Assembly (NCBI GenBank): GCA_013397795.1
Contig: VZTJ01001438.1
Span: forward strand, 839,864-903,863
Direction of reading: 5' to 3'
Length of the DNA: 64,000 nucleotides
Source of the DNA: Orthonyx spaldingii
Taxonomy: Eukaryota > Chordata > Aves > Passeriformes > Orthonychidae
The notes beneath the pieces are model-generated. The model saw nothing but the letters and a program-made list of their open reading frames with translations, did not search any database and was not told where the DNA came from. This document shows positions 33,757-46,400 of this stretch, one piece after another. A program made the position numbers and the translations under genes. Position 1 is the stretch's first letter; each line of letters starts with the position of its first letter.

Positions 33757-35821
33757 TCACGGCCTGGGTGGGCGCATGCCAGGTGGAGGGGGTCCTGGGA
33801 ATAAAGGAAAGAGTTGAAAAGGAAAGAAGCAGCAAGACTAAACAAAAAAGACATTTCCCCATGCTCAAAGTAGCCTTAGGACCCCTTTTCTGGCACCGAA
33901 GCATTTATGACAACTAGCAGAGCTAGGGAGACACTGGAATGCATCACCCTTCAGACATTATGTTCCAGCTTCCTGGGGCTCCTGGGCAGTTGGGATAACC
34001 TCTGCTCACCTCTCATTCCTGGGGGTGGTGGTCTCATGCCTGGGGGTGGCATTCCCATTGGAGCACCTCGGCCAGGTGGCATTCCCATGGGTGGGCCCAT
34101 CGGTGGTCTCATGCCTGGAGGAGGTCCCATCATTCCTTAAGCCAGAGAAAAAACAAGCCTGTAAATGCAGTTGAATATTCAAGGCACTAGTTGGCTATCA
34201 GGATACCTTCCACAATACCAGATTTTCATCAGACTCAGGTAATTACCTCTTTATCACCAATTCTGCAACAAAACACAAGCTCTACAGAATAATTCCTACC
34301 TGGAGGAGGGGCTCCTCTGCTCATGGGTGGGGGAGGACCCCCACGCCCTGGTGTGTATTGAGTTGGGGCTCCTGCTATGCTGGCAGTGGCTGCTGCAGCA
34401 GCAGCTGCAACTGTTCCACGACCCTGGGGTGTCATCACCTGTAGACAAAATAAACAGGCTCAGAAAAATAGCACCTACTTTATAACTAAAAAACAACATT
34501 GAAATTCCCCTTCAGAAAATTACACCAGTCTTCTCTTAACTTACTAAATAATGCCACAACCTATAATATGATTCAATGGATAGCACTTGAATTATGTGTG
34601 AAAAGCTGCACTTTTCAACCCTCTTCTTCTGTCATATTGGATAATGCCTAGGGAGATCTAGTACCAAAAAAGCTTCGCTAGGCTCAAACTTTGTGGTAAC
34701 AGAAACTAAGATTACAGTTCTTCCACTACACCAATTTCTTGCATCACACTGGTACCAAAAAAAAAAGCCACATGGGTCATAGTATCTCACCTGTTGGGAT
34801 GGTCCTCCCACTCCTCTGACAGGGCCAGCTAATCCTGCTGGAGCCTGTGGCATGGGAGCACCAGCTGGAACTCCCCTGCCTGCTGCTCTCCCAACACCAG
34901 GTCCTCCAGCAGCTCCAGCAAGGGGTACCCGGGCAATTCCAGTCTGAAAACAGAGCCCCCCCAAAGAAAGATTTATCAGAAGTCCTCAGATTCTAGAGAT
35001 GCCCATAGCTCTCCTTTATCCAATTAAATATCCAAGCACACAAAGGAATTAGAGCTTCCTGCAGTGAAGTTTGTTGAACCTAGTCACAACAACATCTGAA
35101 CCTCTGGAACAACAAAGCAGTAGTATTCCCCTGCAAGGAAGCAAGTTCGTCAGATATCCCTTCCCTTCTTCCTTAGTCCTGTGCTCATTCTTACATCTTT
35201 TGGAGGTGGTCCTTCAACCGTCATGGACACCAGGTTTTCCCCTCGCAGCAACACAAGACCAAGGACTCGTTTCTCTTCCCGCTCTGGCTGTTTTGAATTT
35301 TTAGGTCTGGTGAGAAGAAAACATTGCAAAACAGAAGAAAAAAAAAGAAAGAATGAATGTTGCTATTTGATTTACAGCAGAATATATGACTAGGCTGTCC
35401 CCAAAGAGGAGCACATTTTTACATGCCTCAATCTAAGTACATAGAGAAGTCTAAGCTGTTACAACTCGCACCACACATACTGGTTATTAGGAAAGAAGTG
35501 AAACAAAGTGTCCCTTAAACCTTGGTAGTTTGGGGATCTGACAAAAGAGGCTAAACCCATGACTGTTTCTGCAGGAGCCGGCAGCACACGATGCCCCAGC
35601 ACTGTCCCGGCTCTCGCTCCGAGGTCCCCGCGCAGGGGAGCCGGGCCGGGGGCACCCCGCAGCGCTCACTTGATCTTGCGGAACTCGTCGCAGTCGCAGA
35701 GGATGAGGTTCATGTGCTTATCGAACGCCTTGAACGTGCCGATGAAGACGCGCCCATCCTGCAGGATGCACCGCATGCGGTAGTCGATGTGCTGCAGCAT
35801 CTTGCTGCTCTTGCCCACCGT
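33757..35821 (-). CDS. SNRPB: Spliceosomal Sm protein B/B', start exon missing
   Basis: Core Sm-ring component of U1, U2, U4 and U5 snRNPs. Exons in transcript order: 35670-35821, 35195-35306, 34791-34943, 34300-34438, 34010-34135, 33757-33794, all in phase. The first visible exon begins directly with TVGKSSKMLQHIDYRMRC, so the preceding exon carries only the initiator ATG and is lost in the N gap. Sm1 (DGRVFIGTFKAFDKHMNL) and Sm2 (GLVLLRGENLVSMTV) fold regions are followed by a Gly/Pro/Ala linker with VMTPQGRGT and an alanine run, and proline-rich PPPGMRPP repeats that bind WW/GYF domains. The C-terminus GMRGPPPPGMRPPRP is the B' form. Residues match human almost exactly in the Sm fold (one visible change, I to V after DGR). 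Confidence 0.98.
34194..34262 (-). ncRNA. Possible box C/D snoRNA in an SNRPB intron
   Basis: On the minus strand, within the 164-base intron, the order is C-like box GTGATAA (plus 34251-34257), D' CTGA (34235-34238), C' TGATGA (34226-34231) and D CTGA (34198-34201), with short complementary flanks (AATTGG and CCAACT). Spacing suits a roughly 65-nt C/D snoRNA. Mammalian SNRPB hosts SNORD119, so an orthologue is conceivable; the C box is imperfect and I could not match a guide sequence to rRNA. Confidence 0.4.
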
Positions 35822-35901
35822 CTGCAACAGAGCGCCGCGTTACCCGCGGCCCGGCCCGGCCCGGCGCGGGGCTGGCTGCACTGCCGGCCCGCACAGGGCC
35901 C

Positions 35902-36720
35902 NNNNNNNNNNNNNNNNNNNNNNNNNNNNNNNNNNNNNNNNNNNNNNNNNNNNNNNNNNNNNNNNNNNNNNNNNNNNNNNNNNNNNNNNNNNNNNNNNNN
36001 NNNNNNNNNNNNNNNNNNNNNNNNNNNNNNNNNNNNNNNNNNNNNNNNNNNNNNNNNNNNNNNNNNNNNNNNNNNNNNNNNNNNNNNNNNNNNNNNNNNN
36101 NNNNNNNNNNNNNNNNNNNNNNNNNNNNNNNNNNNNNNNNNNNNNNNNNNNNNNNNNNNNNNNNNNNNNNNNNNNNNNNNNNNNNNNNNNNNNNNNNNNN
36201 NNNNNNNNNNNNNNNNNNNNNNNNNNNNNNNNNNNNNNNNNNNNNNNNNNNNNNNNNNNNNNNNNNNNNNNNNNNNNNNNNNNNNNNNNNNNNNNNNNNN
36301 NNNNNNNNNNNNNNNNNNNNNNNNNNNNNNNNNNNNNNNNNNNNNNNNNNNNNNNNNNNNNNNNNNNNNNNNNNNNNNNNNNNNNNNNNNNNNNNNNNNN
36401 NNNNNNNNNNNNNNNNNNNNNNNNNNNNNNNNNNNNNNNNNNNNNNNNNNNNNNNNNNNNNNNNNNNNNNNNNNNNNNNNNNNNNNNNNNNNNNNNNNNN
36501 NNNNNNNNNNNNNNNNNNNNNNNNNNNNNNNNNNNNNNNNNNNNNNNNNNNNNNNNNNNNNNNNNNNNNNNNNNNNNNNNNNNNNNNNNNNNNNNNNNNN
36601 NNNNNNNNNNNNNNNNNNNNNNNNNNNNNNNNNNNNNNNNNNNNNNNNNNNNNNNNNNNNNNNNNNNNNNNNNNNNNNNNNNNNNNNNNNNNNNNNNNNN
36701 NNNNNNNNNNNNNNNNNNNN
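35902..36720. other. Assembly gap (819 N) over a CpG island
   Basis: Flanked on both sides by very GC-rich sequence. It should contain the SNRPB ATG exon and promoter and, given that ELMO2 lies head-to-head, possibly the ELMO2 first non-coding exon. Confidence 0.95.
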
Positions 36721-39700
36721 AGCCCCCGCTGTCCCCCGAGGCGCCGTGCCCGCGCCGAGCAGCCCCCGAGAGGGGCGAGGCCGCTGCTCCCTCGGGAGCC
36801 GAGGCACAGCACGGACGGTGCTCAGCAAAAAATTTATTGTTTCATGCCTTAAACTGCGTTTTGGGCCAAGCTTCAGGGGTTGCCGCCTGGCTGGTGGCGT
36901 TCAGGTCACTTGACTGATTAATAATAATAAAGCAGTTCTCTTTTTGGCTGTTGCTATCGGTTTCTGTCTTTGCCAAGAGATGGTCTCTGCCGTACTGTGC
37001 TGAAATGTGCATAGGGGCCCATAGGCTTAGTGCTTTACAGCCAGAGTGCTGCCATGGAAGGCCTTTGGAGGAATGTAGGATTCCAGAGGCAGGGAATCTG
37101 AGCAAATTGCTTCTCTGGTTTGTCTAGAGAGGGGTGTTTCTCATTGCTTGTTATGTGAGGTAGTACAGAAAACTGCATAGCCCTCAGGTTGGACTCCGCT
37201 ATCTCCTACCCTTTCATGCTGCTTGGCCAAGGAATGTGTCTTCTCTGCCCACCTGTCCCATTAGTCCCTCTGCCAATGTCACTTCCAACTTTGGCTTGGC
37301 CAGTTGGCACCAGCTGGGGACTTGCTGAGGACTGCTGAGGATGTTTTGTCGCATCTACAGGTTTCAGAAGCTGCAGCTATTCGCTTGTTGACTGGGGGAT
37401 TCTACCAGGCAGCTTTTCTTTTTCAGGGAATGTTCTTTCATCCTCCTCATTTTCATTCTGTGTGCAGCACACTTTGTTCTCTAACTGTAATGAAAAGAAG
37501 ATTGAGTTTGTGAATAGGGAAATTCTGCTTAAAATACTCTAGTTGTTTTAGCTTGCAGCTTCTCAGAAGTCTTTTGAATAGTGTGTTTTTAGTAGCTCTG
37601 CTGATTTTTCCTTGCCCTGCAGCTACCCCTGCACCACTGCTTTGTATGGCAGATCTCACTCTGCAGAAGCAGACTGAATTAATTTTTGATGGATTTTAGC
37701 TTGGCTTCTGTCTCCCTGTACAAAACTGTGAGAAATTGTTTACATGCTGTTGAGAAAAATGTGCTGTGAGAGCATGCACAGAAGTGACTGACTGATAATC
37801 ACAATTATGCAACATCGTGGTCTGTGCTTCTTCACAAGAGCTTCTGAACAGTCATTTTATCAGCTCTATCACTGTTGCATTGCAAAATATCCTCTGTAAA
37901 ACCAAACATCTTGACACCCCTCTTGTCTGCAGACATGCAGTGAAATCTTTTCAAAGCATGCTTTTGGCACACAGCCTCGTGTTAAGAGGCTGACCTGAAG
38001 TACCCTTTGTATTCGTAGTCCAGTCTTCCTTGTCGTCTTCTGGAAAGCTGCTTCTGCTGAACCATTGATCTGTGTTGGTCCTTCAAAGCATTGTTTGACC
38101 AAGACTGTTCTAAAAAGTTTCCTACCTTTTAAAATTTTTAATTTCTAGTTCTCTGGATTCTCCTTAACCAAGTCACTTTGGTGTTCAGATCTCTGCCTTG
38201 GTAGAGATACCTGTGGTATCTGTTCTGTGGTGCTGCTGTGCAAAAAAATATCAGTCTTGAAGCTCTGTTTCTTTCACTGTGTATTTGCTGTGCCTTGAAT
38301 ACTGATTGGAATAAGGAGCATGGTTGCCACTCATGAGTGGATGCTCATTAATGGAAGAAATTTGTGGCAGAAATAAGTCTTAAATATCATGGTGAGTTAC
38401 TTTGAGTTTGTATGCAGCTGAGAGCTTTTTTTTTTTTTTTTTTTTGAGATATCAAGGTTGTGCAATACAACTTGCTTGGTCCCTGGTTTTTGTGGTGAAG
38501 ATATCAGGGGAGCTGCAGGTGGAATGTGCAGCTGTGTGCCTCTGCAGTACTTTTTTAGGGGATGAAACAGGACATTTATATGGTTCTTAGGGACATGGTT
38601 TAGTGGTGGACTTGGCAGTGTTATGTTTATGGTTGGACTTCATGACCTAAAGGGTGGTTTCCAACCTAAATGTTCTATGAATTCTGCAGGATTTCCCCTC
38701 GTATCAGTGGTTCTGTTTTAATGGGCACTTCCCCTCTCTGAATGAGGCATGCTCATTGAGTGGGAAAAGACAAGTTAGGGGTTTGTAAAGGCTTCTTCCT
38801 CTAGTGATCTGGACATCTTTGTGCTGTATTTCCTTGTACTTTTCAGTAGCAACTTACCACTTGCAATACAAATAAAAGACTATGACTGTACTGCAAGAGG
38901 CTGAAGGGAGAAGTGGTAATTAGATGCTAATTACTCATGCATAATTACTCATGGGTAAATTAGTGTAAAAAGTTGCAAATTCAGTTCTTAGTACTCGGGG
39001 AGTAATCTTTGAGCCTTGTCTCTTTGCTGTGTGTTGTGCCTTGAACACTGAATGGATTTAGATGTTTTCTGGTTGTGAATTGGCTCACTCCTGGGAGAGG
39101 TAATTACCTGTTCAGTTATTACAAGCTGGTTACTGGGGATGTTGTGTGTGTGCTTTTGCAGAGGACTAAAGTTTCTCAGGATTTCAGGTTTAGGCCATCA
39201 TAGCCTTTAATTGCTGAAAAACAGTGAGTGGAAATCACACACCATTAGGGAACTGCCTGTCTGTTTCTAGATTTAATACCTGTATATCCTGCAGGTCTGG
39301 GGGTGTCATACAAATTGGGCTCTTTGGGGACTACTGTTTATATACTGGTAATTACCCTGATTTGGTGCCCTGAGTCTGCTGCTGTTCCAAGGCCAGCTAA
39401 TGTGTGCTGCTTATCTGAAAGGTTGGAGCTGTTATTTTGAACCTAACTTGACTGGCAGTTTTCTACATGAGATGTGTGCAGTCTTGCAGTCATTTTATGA
39501 GTTTTAAGACAATACAAGCCACTCTTGGGATTGGTGCTTAAACAGAAAGAGAAGGCCAGGAGTACTAGCTTGTAGCCATCTCTGTGGGTTGGGGTAAGCT
39601 TTCCAGAATATCATGAAATTCTGAATCTGGTTTTCCAGATACTTCCCAAGGGGTGGGATGGTAGAGTGGACCAAGTTTGGCTGTCATAGGAGTGCAGAAG

Positions 39701-40386
39701 GTCATGTAGTCCAGTCTTCTGGGCACAAACCACTGTGTCTGACAACTAACTGGGACCAAACCTTGAACACAAGCTTCTGCTCTGAAAGGCAGATAAAGGA
39801 TTGAACGGTAGACTTCCAGAGCAAATGCTGAGTTACCTTATTTTCTGTGATGGATGCTGATGTTTTGGATTTATGATGTTACAGGAAGGGGATTGGGTAA
39901 AGCTAGCTGCTGCTACTTTGCCTAAGAGCCTGTTTGGGTATCGTGAGTGGATCGGGTTGTCTGAGAAATTTGGATGGGGCATCAGTAAACACCAGCCCGT
40001 GGGCGGGAGGCTACATGGACAGAATGTTCCTGCTGTCACCTACAGACAGCAGCTGAGCCTAGAGAGCTGCTGCTTTAGTAGTCCTGCAAACTGAGCTGCC
40101 AGTACAGACAGTGGGTGGCAGCTGGGGCTTTGCTGATCAGTGACCCTCCTTGTGAGTGCCCCAACAAGCTCTCAGAAGTATTTCTCAGGTGATGAGATTG
40201 GTCATACAAATTCACAACATGGTGTTTGTGTGAGTCCTTGATCTCTGCTAATACTGGATGTTTTGTCCCTGTCAGGCCCAGGAAACCATAAGGCTGATCT
40301 TACGTGTTTTGAAGCTTGGTGTTAGATCCAATGTAGCAAGTGAAACAGTTTCCAGAGAAGATGTTCACTGTCCTTTCTGTTAACAG
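36721..40386. other. Upstream/intron-1 region of ELMO2
   Basis: About 3.7 kb between the gap and the first coding ELMO2 exon. Contains a CpG-rich edge (36721-36830), a 22-base poly-T near 38428 and a CR1 tail (38585-38690). An AATAAA-type hexamer on the minus strand at about 36832-36837 follows a short open frame, but no known product was recognised. Probably ELMO2 intron 1. Confidence 0.5.
38585..38690 (+). mobile_element. CR1 LINE 3' tip
   Basis: Short copy with GGTTGGACTTCATGACCTAAAG, GGTTTCCAACCTAAATG and TTCTATGAATTCTG: the last hundred bases of a CR1 element, preceded by GACATGGTTTAGTGG and GACTTGGCAGTG. Confidence 0.75.
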
Positions 40387-40434
40387 GTGTGGAGGTGTAT
40401 GGTGTTGTAAAGGCACCTAGAGAAGTCTGGAGCA

Positions 40435-43400
40435 ATGCCACCACCTTCAGACATTGTGAAAGTGGCTGTTGAGTGGCCAGGTGCCAATGCCCAGCTGCTG
40501 GAAATAGATCAGGTGAGACCTGGTAACCAGATGGGGGAGGAAAGGCACCCCAGCGTTGATACTGGAATGTGGGAAGCATAGAAATGGGCAGTATTCCTTT
40601 GTGGTTGAGAGGAACACGACTACTGAGGACTCTCTTTCTGTTCTAGAAAAGGCCTCTTGCATCCATCATCAAGGAGGTCTGTGATGGGTGAGTAGTTCTC
40701 TGGGAACCCTTGTGGAGAAAGTCTGTCCTGCTGACAAATCTTGCTGGGTTACTGTGGAAGTCTGCTGCTTGTTAATGTGCTGCTAGCACAGTCCATGCTG
40801 CCTGCTGCCAGTTTTGGCCATGGAATGGGCTGGGGTTTAAATTGTGAAGAAAAGGATCTCCTGGAAAATGGGGGCCTTCCGTTTTTATTCCAGTTCTAAG
40901 TGTGTGCGTTTGTATGGCCTGGGGTCAGTTTCTCTGAGGACTGGCCCATCCTGCTCTTCTTGAAGTGTAGGCCTGTTCAGATGCTCGACAGAATTGATTT
41001 AGTGTAGGCTGAAGACTCACATTGTCCTCAAGAGGAGTTTTCAGGAGACCTAATTTCCCCTGCTGAAGCTTTGCTTGAAAGTTCTTTTGCACCTTCCTGG
41101 TATCAAGCTCCATTTCCTAATTGAGAGCCAGAAGAAAATGGAGAAAGAAGCTTAATGTATCCTTCTTCTTTTTCTGCCAGGTGGTCATTGCCAAACCCTG
41201 AGTACTACACACTGCGTTATGCTGATGGTCCTCAGCTGTACATCACAGAGCAGGTCAGTGTGAGAGGCAGCAGTTTGCTGATATCCTGGGTGAGAGCAGA
41301 ATGTCTTGGACTAAAGTCATGGAACAATACTGGCACTAATCCTTGAGGAGCAGCATCTCTGCTCTCAGACTCACACTCAAATGGTGCCATCCAACAGAGG
41401 AGCTTTGCACTGTTCCCTTTGCATGCCTGTAGGTGTGGGGACTCAGGCACTCAGTGGCATAGGAGCCCCCTTTACTTGTGCATACAGGTGTGCACTGTAG
41501 ATCCAGTTGGGTTCTTTCCCCCCACTTTTTCCTAGTTTTAAGTTTGTGTTTTCTTGCAGACTCGCTGTGACATCAAGAATGGAACCATCCTACAGCTGGC
41601 AGTCTCCCCGGTAAATGCTTCCTCACCTCTCTCTCAGTAACTCTCCATGGATGCCAGGCTGTTTCTTGCCTCTTGGCTTTTCTGTCTCCTTCTCCCCAGA
41701 TTGCAGGAGGGTTACCTTTGTTGTGGGCCCTTCCACGCAGTGAGGCACACACACTTAGTTTTCCATCTTGGCTGTGGGGTGTGTCTTTCCTTTGGATGCT
41801 CTGCCTTTTATAGGACTTTCTGTAAATAAATCCAGTCTCCAGTTTTAATGCATCTCCTAGATTAGGATGTTGTGAACCACCTGACAAATGTGTTCTCAAT
41901 ATGAGTGCACTTAGCATGGTCAGTCAAAAAAGCAACAATTTCAGTGACTGAATGCAAAAAATTAAAACAGAGACAAATTTGATGCAGAGGGGGTTGTTCC
42001 AGTTGAATTCTTGCTATTGTGACCTCAAAAGTCATCTTTTGCAGCTTTCTTTTTGTTTAAATTCTTAAACCTTTTTTGTGCAAGTGTCATGGCATAGAGC
42101 TGAGGGTGAGTAGAACTGGGAGAAGGTACTTGGACAAGAGGGAATTGAGAGAATATCGTTGACCTGTATCTGAGAAATCTACAGAATGTTTTGTGGATAC
42201 ACAAAATGTGTTCGTGCTCCCCTTTAAATCTGTGAGACTTTTTATCAATATAGTATTTCTTTAATGGTGTTGCTCCATATTTCTATACCCACCTCCACTC
42301 ACCTCAGCAAAGAGAAAAACAGGCATTTTCTCTAACATGTAAAACAGCATTTTACTCACCTCCTGCTTGGCTGTAACTGTTGCTGAAAGAAGCCTTTTTT
42401 TAGTCTGTCTTAGACTTGCTGACTGCAGCTACTGAATGTGACTCTGCTGGTATCTCTACCCTGGCTCTGCTCTCCCTGCCCACCCATGGCCTTCTGACAG
42501 AATGCTGCTGCTGGCAGGACTCAGACTGCAGGTGACTGGTCTGTAACTGGCACCATCCCTCTTTCCTGCCAGTCTAGGACAGCTCGCCAGCTGATGGAGG
42601 GGATCCAGTCGCACAGCATGGAGACCCGGCTGGATGCCATGAAGGACCTGGCGAAACTTTCAGCAGACGTCACCTTTGCCACAGAGTTCATCAACATGGA
42701 AGGGATCACAGTGCTGACACGGCTGGTGGAGAGTGGGACCAAGCTTCTATCCCAGTAAGTTTCCTTTATTCCAGGACTCTGGGAGAAGGCATCCAATAAG
42801 GGGCTAATTTTACTTGCTGAAGTGGCATTAAGTAATTAACCTTGGAGCAAATGCCGACCTGTGGAGACAAAGGCTTTCTAGTCATTTGCTAAACCTCATG
42901 AGGCAGGAGACAGTCATGATCCGATCTGGAAGTTTCCTCAAGCACATTCACAGTGAGCTATGATGCAAATAATTCACTTGGATTTTCTGCTGTAGTTGTT
43001 ATGTTTCACTGAAAGTACTTTTAAAGTCTAGATAACTTATTGTAATAACGTTTATGGCTCTCCTTATATATTAGCAACTAAGATGGTTTTGGCATTTTTT
43101 GCAATCTTTCCCTCAGTCTCTTTTATCTTTCTGTGTTATGGTTTTGTATTAAATTTTCCACAATTCATGCTGTGCTTCCATTTTATTTCAAGCCAGGTTC
43201 CAATATTTAGAGAAGGACAATTAACTTTCCTTAGGTTTTTTTTCTGATGTGAAAACATGTTTGTTCCTTTGACTAGCCAAGTACTGATCCAGGTGGTTGT
43301 GAGTCTCTGGTGGCAGGACTAGGGACTTATTGCTGCTAATTTTAATTTGTGCTTATAACCAGGAAAATTAAAATATCTGTCTACAAAACAGTAAAATTAT

Positions 43401-46400
43401 CTGCATAAATGCATACACTTTATTGTTCCCTCAGGTGCCAAACGGTTTTATTAGGAGAACGTGGTGACATTTTTCTCTTACCCAGCTTGAGCAGGCTTTT
43501 TTTCTTGTCACCAGATCTCTTATAACTGAGTTCTTCAATTTCTCAGTTACAGTGAGATGTTGGCTTTCACCCTGACTGCCTTCTTGGAGCTCATGGACCA
43601 TGGTATTGTCTCCTGGGACATGGTCTCAATAACCTTCATCAAACAGGTGAGTTTGGGTGGAGGGGGTGAGGAGGTATTATTTATTTTCATGCTTTTATGC
43701 ATCTTCCAGGAAGAGCAAAAGACTCTGAGGAGCCGAGTACTCTCTGAGAGCACAGTGCACCTCCCTTTGTGAGCCCTGCCTCACTCACCACAAGGCCTCC
43801 TGGATGGGCAGCAGCTGACCTGCTGCTTCGTGTGTCCTTAGATTGCAGGGTACGTGAGTCAGCCCATGGTGGACGTGTCCATCCTGCAGCGGTCCCTGGC
43901 CATCCTGGAGAGCATGGTGCTCAACAGCCAGACCCTGTACCAGAAGATTGCAGAGGAGATCACTGTGGGGCAGCTCATTTCCCACCTGCAAGTGTGAGTG
44001 TCCACCCAGCAATGGTGTGATTTACACCGATTTTAGGACTAGTTGTTTATTTAAAAATACATCCTTTTACATTTGAAATGCTTAAAGATTGAAATTTTTA
44101 AGTATTACCCATATGACAACTTACTTGAACTTTAAGATTTCTGATGGATTTTTTTTTTTTAAAGTGACATCCTAGAAAAATATGTTCTGTGTCGTGGAAG
44201 CACTTGGGCACAAGTCTTGAACAAAGATATTTAGCTAAAATAACTGCCCAAGTGTGTTCAGTGCTAGGACCAAACCTGCATTTTACTAAAACAACTCCCC
44301 AAAGGTTCTGCATCCAGCTGTCTGTCACTTTTATCTCTCTTTAAATTGTCTCCACTAGAATCTAAGAGCTCATCATCTTCTGGGTTTTGTCCTGCATACT
44401 AAGGAAGAAAACAATTCCTTTTCTTGCTTGGAGGGAATAAAAATTTCCTTCCTTTCCTTCCTCTCTTTCCAAACTAACTGGCAAGTTAATAGCTGTCTCT
44501 TAGGGCTGTCTGCCTAGTTCAGTTCTACTCTTCCATAAAAAAAACCAACATGTAATTGTTAGAGCTTTGAGTAGGTTGGTTTTTTTCTCAAGCCTTTTAA
44601 TTCTGAATGTGTGGAAAAGCACTATTTGTGAATGTGATTGATACTCCTTAATCTGTGAACAGTAGTTTAATGAAATTATAGTGCAAGCAAAGTATTGTAT
44701 CAGTGTCACTGTGTGCTTGGAATGTTTATGCATTTGAATTTGGTTAACAGAAAAGCTGAACAAGTTCTCCTGAACACTGCAGCAGCTTTGTTCTGCAAAG
44801 AGTGCATGTTCTTTCAGCTTTATGGTGTCTGGTTTAGTCAAACATAGATTTGGTCCTAACATTGAAGACACTTGTGCAGGTTTTTTAAGCAAACTATCTT
44901 TGTTCAAGACATAAACTTGTATGATTAACTGCTTCCAGAACACAGGTCACTTAAGAAAGCATCTATGCAGGGAATATTTTGGAAAGGGAGGTGGAGGGTG
45001 AGTAAGGATTTGCTGGTGGTTTTTTTGGCAAGACCATCAGGATGGAAGAGTTCATAACAGAGGTTCTGTAAAACACAACCGTGGAAACAAGTCCAAAGGA
45101 GGTGAGTTAGAAGAAGACAAACTAACCTAAAAATTGTTCTGCTTTGTCAAAAAGCAAGCAGTGTGGTGAAAAGAGCAACAAACCCTGAAAAGGAGAGCAA
45201 AAGTGAATGACAGACTTCAGAGACCCATGCAGCTTGGAGACCCAAGGAAAACCTAGGATGGTGCATGGAGATTTGCATGTTTGAAGTACAGCAGATTGAC
45301 CAAACTGAAAAAGATTTGGAAGGGAGCAATAGAAGAAAGAATATGGTTGTTATCCAGAGATATGTCAAAGTGAGGAAAATAGGTATTTAAGCTAAAAGAA
45401 GTATTGGCTTTAGATCTTTTATTAAAAGTTTAATTCTACATGTATAGTTAAATAATTTTTTTCAAGTATATTCATGCAGACAAATTCATTTAGGTGATAC
45501 ACTGGATTTCTGCTCATCAGAAGAGCTTGATGCAAGCGTGCACTGGATCTGGCTGAGATGGAGTTCACTTCCCCAGGGCAGCCCTCACAGTGCTGTATTG
45601 TGCACTGAGAGCTGAAAAAGTGTTGATAAAAACCCAGTGTTTTGGCTGATGCTGAGCAGTGCTCCAGCATCAGAACTGTCTCTCCAATGTTGCCTCCCCT
45701 CATCCACTACCCTGGGGGGTGGGCAAGAGCTTGGGAGGGGACACAGCCAGGGCAGCTGACCCAACCTGACCATATGACATCTGCTCAGCAATACAAGCTG
45801 AGAGAAAGGAGGGATGAGGGGCATTTGTTACTATGACATTTGTCTTCCAAAGCAACTGCTGTCTGTACTGAAGCCCTGCTTCCCAGGAACCGGCTGGACA
45901 TCACCTGCTAATGGGAAGTAGAGAATAAATCTTTTGTTTTCCTTTGCTTCCATGCACAGCCTTTCCTTATGCTTTATTAAGCTGCCTTTATATTGAGTTT
46001 TCCCCCCCCCCTATTTTCTCCCCTGCCTTGTCCTGCTCAGGAAGGGAGGGATAGAGTGGTTTGGCAGTTGCCTGGTGTCCAGCCAGGGTCTACCCTCCAG
46101 GAAGAGTTAAGAGTATTGCAAGAAACAAACCTGGATTTGATAGAATATCAGAATGAGGACAGAAGAATATCATTGGCATTTAGAAGCTTAGTTTTGTGCT
46201 GTTTTGAACATGACAAGTGTAACTATGCTCTGCGTGATCTAGGAAGGGGCTGGGCACCCTTTACCTGAAGAAGTTCTTCAGTGAAGCATTCTTTCCCCTT
46301 AGTTCCATTTGGTTTTGGTGGCTTCCATTGCCATAGGGGAGAAAAACTGCTTGCTCCATACAAGTTTCAAGCTGTATCCATGTAGCAGACTTTACTATAA

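Noticed and set aside
35591..36917. Large open frames spanning the 819-N gap
   Set aside because: Most of their codons are N; the readable ends are shadows of the SNRPB first visible exon and CpG sequence.
36842..37105. Minus-strand 87-codon frame ending 5 bases before an AATAAA-type signal
   Set aside because: Stop plus nearby poly(A) hexamer looked like a gene end, but the peptide matches nothing I know and no upstream exon with matching phase was seen; kept only as a note.
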